DNA of 29,946 nt from Propionivibrio sp. (lineage in GTDB: Bacteria > Pseudomonadota > Gammaproteobacteria > Burkholderiales > Rhodocyclaceae). The stretch's first letter is position 1, and every line of letters begins with the position of its first letter. Position numbers and translations under genes: made by a program. The notes beneath the pieces were generated by a model. The model worked only from the letters and a program-made list of their open reading frames with translations, did not search any database and was not told the DNA's origin. The DNA lies in NCBI GenBank assembly GCA_003249625.1, contig QKII01000423.1, forward strand, positions 1 to 29,946, in the 5' to 3' direction. This document shows, one piece after another, positions 24,669 to 29,946 of this stretch.

Positions 24669-26021
24669 ATGATTCGTAAATTCATATCCCGAGTTCTCGG
24701 GCGCAAATCCGCTGGCGAACCCGCGGAAATCCCTCACAACAAGCACGGCATCCGGCGCGACGCCATCAGCAACGGCAGCCGACGCACCGTGGAAACACTG
24801 CAGGAAAAAGGTTACAAGGCATTCATCGTCGGCGGTGCAGTGCGCGACATTCTCGCTGGCATCAAGCCGAAGGATTTCGACGTGGCCACCAATGCCACGC
24901 CCGAGCAGGTCCGCCAGTGTTTCCGGCGCTCGCGGATCATCGGCCGGCGTTTCCAGATCGTGCATGTCATGATGGGACAGGAGACCATCGAGGTCACCAC
25001 CTTCCGCGGCCATCACGGCCAGCAGGACAGCCATCGCGCACAAACCGACGAACAGGGCCGCGTGCTTCGCGACAATGTCTTCGGATCGCAAAAGGAAGAT
25101 GCCGCGCGCCGCGACTTCACCGTCAATGCTTTGTATTACGACCCTGTCGCCGAGACGGTAATCGACTACCACCACGGGGTCGCCGACCTGAAACAGAAAA
25201 CGCTGCGCATGATCGGCGACCCGGCCACGCGCTACCGGGAAGACCCGGTGCGCATGCTGCGCGCAGTGCGCCTCGCCGCCAAGCTTGATTTCTCGATCGA
25301 TGACGCGACGCGCCAACCGATCGGCGAACTGGGCGGCCTCATCGAGAATGTTCCCCCTTCTCGGCTTTTTGACGAGATGCTCAAGCTGCTGACCTCAGGG
25401 CACGCGGTCAAGTGCTTGCAACGGCTCCGTGCCGAAGGTTTGCACCACGGCGTACTGCCGCTGCTCGACGTAATTCTCGAGCAGCCGCTTGGCAAACGTT
25501 TCATCACCCTGGCGCTGGAAAATACCGACCGGCGTGTGCATGAAGGAAAGCCGATCTCACCCGGATTCCTCTTTGCCACGCTGCTCTGGCACGAAGTTCT
25601 CGGCCGCTGGGAAGGACTCAAGGCCGGCGGCGCACGCCCGATTCCGGCACTGTTCCAGGCGATGGACGATGTGCTTGACGTTCAGGCGGAAAAGCTGGCC
25701 ATCACCCGGCGAGTGGCCGGCGACATCAAGGACATCTGGGCGCTGCAACCGCGTTTCGAACAGCGGTCCGGCAAGCGTCCGTACGGCCTGCTCGAACAAC
25801 AACGCTTCAAGGCCGGGCTCGACTTCCTCTTGATGCGCGCACAGTCCGGCGAAGTTCCGGACGAACTCGGACAATGGTGGTTCGACTTCCTGTCCGCCGA
25901 CGGTGAAGCGCGCGCCGCGATGCTCCTGCCGCAAAAGCCGGATGAAGCAAAAAAGCGACGGCGCCGCAAGCGCAAACCTGCGTCCATGCGCGATAAAGCG
26001 CGTGACGAAACCCCCGAATAG
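24669..26021 (+). CDS. pcnB: Poly(A) polymerase I
   Basis: A 450-residue class II nucleotidyltransferase. The catalytic core is at about 45-110: AFIVGGAVRDILAGIKPKDF, with D69 and D71 as metal ligands, then VATNATPEQVRQCF. The IIGRRFQIVHV segment from residue 90 separates poly(A) polymerases from CCA-adding enzymes. The RNA-binding helical region follows (RYREDPVRMLRAVRLAAKL). The C-terminal tail is very basic (KKRRRRKRKP), as in other PcnB proteins. It adds 3' oligo(A) tails that speed decay of RNA, including small RNAs. The conserved protein starts within about 25 residues of ATG 24669; the ribosome-binding site is weak. folK follows after seven bases, implying an operon. Confidence 0.96.
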   Translation: MIRKFISRVLGRKSAGEPAEIPHNKHGIRRDAISNGSRRTVETLQEKGYKAFIVGGAVRDILAGIKPKDFDVATNATPEQVRQCFRRSRIIGRRFQIVHVMMGQETIEVTTFRGHHGQQDSHRAQTDEQGRVLRDNVFGSQKEDAARRDFTVNALYYDPVAETVIDYHHGVADLKQKTLRMIGDPATRYREDPVRMLRAVRLAAKLDFSIDDATRQPIGELGGLIENVPPSRLFDEMLKLLTSGHAVKCLQRLRAEGLHHGVLPLLDVILEQPLGKRFITLALENTDRRVHEGKPISPGFLFATLLWHEVLGRWEGLKAGGARPIPALFQAMDDVLDVQAEKLAITRRVAGDIKDIWALQPRFEQRSGKRPYGLLEQQRFKAGLDFLLMRAQSGEVPDELGQWWFDFLSADGEARAAMLLPQKPDEAKKRRRRKRKPASMRDKARDETPE

Positions 26022-26028
26022 GCTGCCG

Positions 26029-26511
26029 ATGTCCCGCGCTTTCGTCGCGCTCGGCGCCAATCTCGCCGACCCGGTACACCAAGTCCAGGCGGCCCTCGAT
26101 TCACTGGCTCAACTGCCGGACTGCCGTCTGCTACGCGCGTCCTCGCTGTACCGCACGGCGCCAGTCGGCGCCGCCGGACAGCCGGACTTCATCAACGCTG
26201 TCGCCCTGGTGGAAACCGTACTCACGCCGCACGCGCTGCTCGCTGCTTTATTCAGTATCGAGGCGCAGTTCGGCCGCCGCCGCGATTACCGCAACGCCCC
26301 ACGCACGCTTGATCTCGACCTGCTGCTTTACGACGATCTCGTGCTCGAGAGCGCCGAACTGCAACTGCCGCACCCGCGCATGCATTTACGAGCCTTCGTT
26401 CTCACCCCTCTGCTGGAAATTGCACCGGATTGTGCGATTCCGGGACGAGGCACCGCCTCCGCCTGGTCGCCGGCCGTCAGCATGCAGCCGATCGACAAGC
26501 TTGTCGCATGA
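26029..26511 (+). CDS. folK: 2-amino-4-hydroxy-6-hydroxymethyldihydropteridine pyrophosphokinase
   Basis: A 160-residue HPPK, the usual length. It transfers pyrophosphate from ATP to 6-hydroxymethyl-7,8-dihydropterin in folate synthesis. Motifs: FVALGANLADP at the start, SLYRTAPVGAAGQPDFINAV, FGRRRDYRNAPRTLDLDLLL with Mg2+ ligands D95 and D97, and LPHPRMHLRAFVLTPLLEI. ATG 26029 gives the conserved N-terminus; seven bases separate it from the pcnB stop, so it is probably co-transcribed. In related genomes folK is usually followed directly by the deoxynucleoside kinase and panB; here a chemoreceptor gene intervenes. Confidence 0.96.
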   Translation: MSRAFVALGANLADPVHQVQAALDSLAQLPDCRLLRASSLYRTAPVGAAGQPDFINAVALVETVLTPHALLAALFSIEAQFGRRRDYRNAPRTLDLDLLLYDDLVLESAELQLPHPRMHLRAFVLTPLLEIAPDCAIPGRGTASAWSPAVSMQPIDKLVA

Positions 26512-26537
26512 ATGAGTCGACGTCATAGCACCATAAA

Positions 26538-26568
26538 TTGACTATTTTCCGAACACCCTGTGTATCCT
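26538..26568 (+). promoter_or_regulatory. Probable promoter of the chemoreceptor gene
   Basis: TTGACT (26538-26543) and TATCCT (26563-26568) are 19 bases apart. The spacing is long, but both boxes match reasonably and the flanking sequence is AT-rich. A small stem ATTAC-GAAA-GTAAT (26583-26596) follows in the leader, then a strong GGAGGAG ribosome-binding site at 26622-26628. Confidence 0.4.
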
Positions 26569-26634
26569 ATGCGGCGCTCGGTATTACGAAAGTAATTGGC
26601 GTATCGCGATTGCAACCTCACGGAGGAGTCTCAC

Positions 26635-27753
26635 ATGTTCGGATCAAAGAAAAAGCTTGGCGAACTAGAGAGTAAGATCATGAACCTCACGCAGGAGAAC
26701 CAGTCCCTGCGCGAACGCCTTGCAGAGGCTGAGCGACAATGCGAGGCAAGCAAGCAACACTGCTCGGACACAGAGCAGCGAAATCGCGAGATGCAACAGC
26801 TGTTTTCCTCGCTGCGTTCGTATCGAGAGTCACTGGTCGAGTCGCAGCAGACATTGGCAACGCTGGCCACCAACCTCCTCAAGGAACGGGAACAAAGCAT
26901 CGAAGCTGGCGCCATGGCCAGCAGCAGCCGTGACGCCGTTCATTCGATCAGCCGCGATCTGAATCAGTTGGCCAACAATTCGCGAAACGCGATGGAAAAG
27001 GTCACCAGTCTGCGCACCAGTGCCGAACAGATCGGAGGCATCATCAACCTGATCAAGGAGATCGCCGACCAGACCAATCTGCTGGCCCTCAACGCGGCGA
27101 TCGAAGCGGCCCGTGCCGGCGAAGCGGGCCGAGGCTTTGCTGTCGTGGCAGACGAAGTACGCAAGCTGGCAGAACGCACGACGAGTGCCACCTCGGACAT
27201 TTCCCAACTGGTCTCAACCATCCAGAGCGAAACATCGTCGGCGAACAGCAGTATCGGACAACTCGCCGAACATTCGGAGTCGTTCAGCACCCAGGGACAA
27301 CAGGCCTCGCAGAACATCAGCGGCATCACCGATGTCGCATTGCGGATGGAGCAAACGATCGCCGTTGCCGCGCTGCGCAGCTTTGTCGAACTGGCCAAGA
27401 TCGACCATCTGGTTTTCAAGTTCGAGATCTATCAGGTTTTCATGGGCCAGAGCCAGAAGCGAGCGGACGAAATCGCCACCCACACCACCTGCCGCCTGGG
27501 CCATTGGTACTACGAGGGCGAAGGGAAAGCGCGCTTCGCGCACCTCGATGGTTACCGCGCCATGGAGACGCCGCACACCGAAGTACATCGCCATGGCCGC
27601 GCAGCGGTGGAAGCCTACCAGGCGGGCGACGTTGCTGCCGGAATTGCTGCCATCGAGCAAATGGAACAAGCCAGCGCCGGAGTTCAGGAAAGCCTTGAAC
27701 GCATGGCCCTGCACGGTGAAAAATCGCCGGAAGCGCTGTGCCAGACCCCCTGA
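26635..27753 (+). CDS. Soluble methyl-accepting chemotaxis protein with C-terminal CZB zinc-binding domain
   Basis: A 372-residue cytoplasmic chemoreceptor with no membrane segment. Residues 8-90 are a charged coiled coil. About 95-235 is the signalling domain, with the highly conserved hairpin tip at 142-181 ([20 protein letters not shown] and what follows). The C-terminal 245-345 is a CZB (chemoreceptor zinc-binding) domain with the zinc ligands H258 (AKIDHLVFK), C286 ([12 protein letters not shown]), H314 and H318 (METPHTEVH). CZB receptors such as Helicobacter TlpD sense zinc or oxidants like HOCl through the Zn-Cys centre. The signalling region is short, so a compact hairpin class is likely. 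ATG 26635 has a strong GGAGGAG. A likely own promoter precedes it. It sits between folK and the deoxynucleoside kinase gene. Confidence 0.94.
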   Translation: MFGSKKKLGELESKIMNLTQENQSLRERLAEAERQCEASKQHCSDTEQRNREMQQLFSSLRSYRESLVESQQTLATLATNLLKEREQSIEAGAMASSSRDAVHSISRDLNQLANNSRNAMEKVTSLRTSAEQIGGIINLIKEIADQTNLLALNAAIEAARAGEAGRGFAVVADEVRKLAERTTSATSDISQLVSTIQSETSSANSSIGQLAEHSESFSTQGQQASQNISGITDVALRMEQTIAVAALRSFVELAKIDHLVFKFEIYQVFMGQSQKRADEIATHTTCRLGHWYYEGEGKARFAHLDGYRAMETPHTEVHRHGRAAVEAYQAGDVAAGIAAIEQMEQASAGVQESLERMALHGEKSPEALCQTP

Positions 27754-27765
27754 CGCACTTTTGAT

Positions 27766-28422
27766 ATGCCACAACAACGAAACATACTGTCCTCAGCCCG
27801 TCACATCGTCATCGAAGGCCCGATCGGCGTCGGGAAAACAAGTTTGGCACGGCGTCTGGCCGAGCATCTCGACGCCGACCTGCTCCTGGAACAGCCGGAG
27901 GCCAACCCGTTCCTCGCCCGTTTCTACCAGAACCAGCAGCGCTACGCCCTGCAGACGCAGCTTTGCTTCCTTTTCCAGCGCCTCGACCAGATGCGCGATC
28001 TGGCACAGCCGGACCTTTTTCCCCGCACAGTGATCGGTGACTACCTGATGGAAAAGGAGCTGCTGTTCGCCCGCCTGACCCTGAGCGACGACGAGTACCA
28101 GCTCTACCGCCAGATCTACGACCGGGTCTCCAGCGAAGCAGCCGTGCCGGATCTGGTAATCTACCTGCAGGCCAGGCCGGACACCCTTATTTCCCGCGTG
28201 CGCAAGCGCGGCGTCGAGATGGAACGCAAGATCAGCGACGACTATCTGACCGGACTGGGTGAGAGCTACACGCGCTTCTTCCACGACTATGCCGCCGCGC
28301 CGGTGATGATCGTCAATTCGGAACACCTGAACTTTGTCGAAAACCCCGACGATTTTCTGCTTCTCGTTCAGCGCATCGAAGCGATGCGCGGACATCGTGA
28401 ATATTTCAACAGAGGTAACTGA
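27766..28422 (+). CDS. Deoxynucleoside kinase (deoxyadenosine/deoxyguanosine kinase family)
   Basis: A 218-residue dNK-type kinase. The P-loop is GPIGVGKT (18-25); further family parts are LLEQPEANPFLARFYQNQQR, ALQTQLCFLFQRLDQM, the IGDYLMEKELLFAR segment, and the lid region VRKRGVEMERKISDDYLTGL. It phosphorylates deoxynucleosides with ATP for salvage; purine preference is inferred from bacterial relatives. There is no clear ribosome-binding site before ATG 27766, and the gene starts 12 bases after the chemoreceptor stop, so it may depend on translation of the upstream gene. The combination folK, dNK, panB, panC is conserved in many beta- and gammaproteobacteria. Confidence 0.9.
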   Translation: MPQQRNILSSARHIVIEGPIGVGKTSLARRLAEHLDADLLLEQPEANPFLARFYQNQQRYALQTQLCFLFQRLDQMRDLAQPDLFPRTVIGDYLMEKELLFARLTLSDDEYQLYRQIYDRVSSEAAVPDLVIYLQARPDTLISRVRKRGVEMERKISDDYLTGLGESYTRFFHDYAAAPVMIVNSEHLNFVENPDDFLLLVQRIEAMRGHREYFNRGN

Positions 28423-28425
28423 ACA

Positions 28426-29946
<1,521 letters not shown>

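Overview
The window is a GC-rich chromosomal segment of a facultatively autotrophic betaproteobacterium. The order Rhodocyclales (Dechloromonas / Accumulibacter / Thauera-like) fits best. This rests on protein content and gene order (argH next to an AlgZ/AlgR pair; mutL-miaA; purM divergent from hda; pcnB-folK-dNK-panB-panC) plus a form II RuBisCO locus. No database search was possible, so the taxonomic call is an inference. I see no tRNA, rRNA, CRISPR array, insertion sequence or phage gene.

Layout. (1) 1-2686, minus strand: a truncated AraC-type regulator, then a LytTR response regulator and its histidine kinase (AlgR/AlgZ type). (2) 2745-5992: argH, then a Ser/Thr kinase fused to a cyclic-nucleotide-binding domain, with a convergent lipoprotein gene. 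(3) 6194-11443: the Calvin-cycle locus. cbbY and cbbM form one plus-strand unit; cbbR is convergent to cbbM and divergent from fbp-prkB. (4) 11449-17957: a DedA membrane protein, then a C4-dicarboxylate-type sensing and uptake module: response regulator (DctR-like), PAS histidine kinase (DctS-like), a DASS/SLC13 transporter, and a divergent orphan TRAP-type binding protein with no membrane partners in the window. A candidate sRNA lies beside the regulator. (5) 17986-20753: mutL-miaA, followed by a structured region that looks like a minus-strand noncoding RNA. (6) 21089-23099: a small Arg-rich hypothetical gene, a LysE-type exporter and purM. (7) 23228-29946: hda, a HAD-IB phosphatase, pcnB, folK, a soluble zinc-binding chemoreceptor, a deoxynucleoside kinase, panB and a truncated panC.

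How the genes work together. PrkB makes ribulose-1,5-bisphosphate, CbbM fixes CO2 on it, Fbp regenerates sugar phosphate, and CbbY probably removes inhibitory sugar bisphosphates. CbbR probably controls both cbb promoters: each upstream region carries T-N-A triplets repeated about every 11 bp. The dicarboxylate module would supply organic acids for heterotrophic growth.

The most interesting undescribed elements are two candidate RNAs. One is a ~98-nt plus-strand sRNA (about 12228-12325) with three hairpins. Its unpaired CCCUCCC is exactly complementary to the ribosome-binding site of the nearby DASS transporter. The other is a ~190-nt rod-like minus-strand RNA (about 20753-20946), ended by a terminator that abuts the miaA stop codon.
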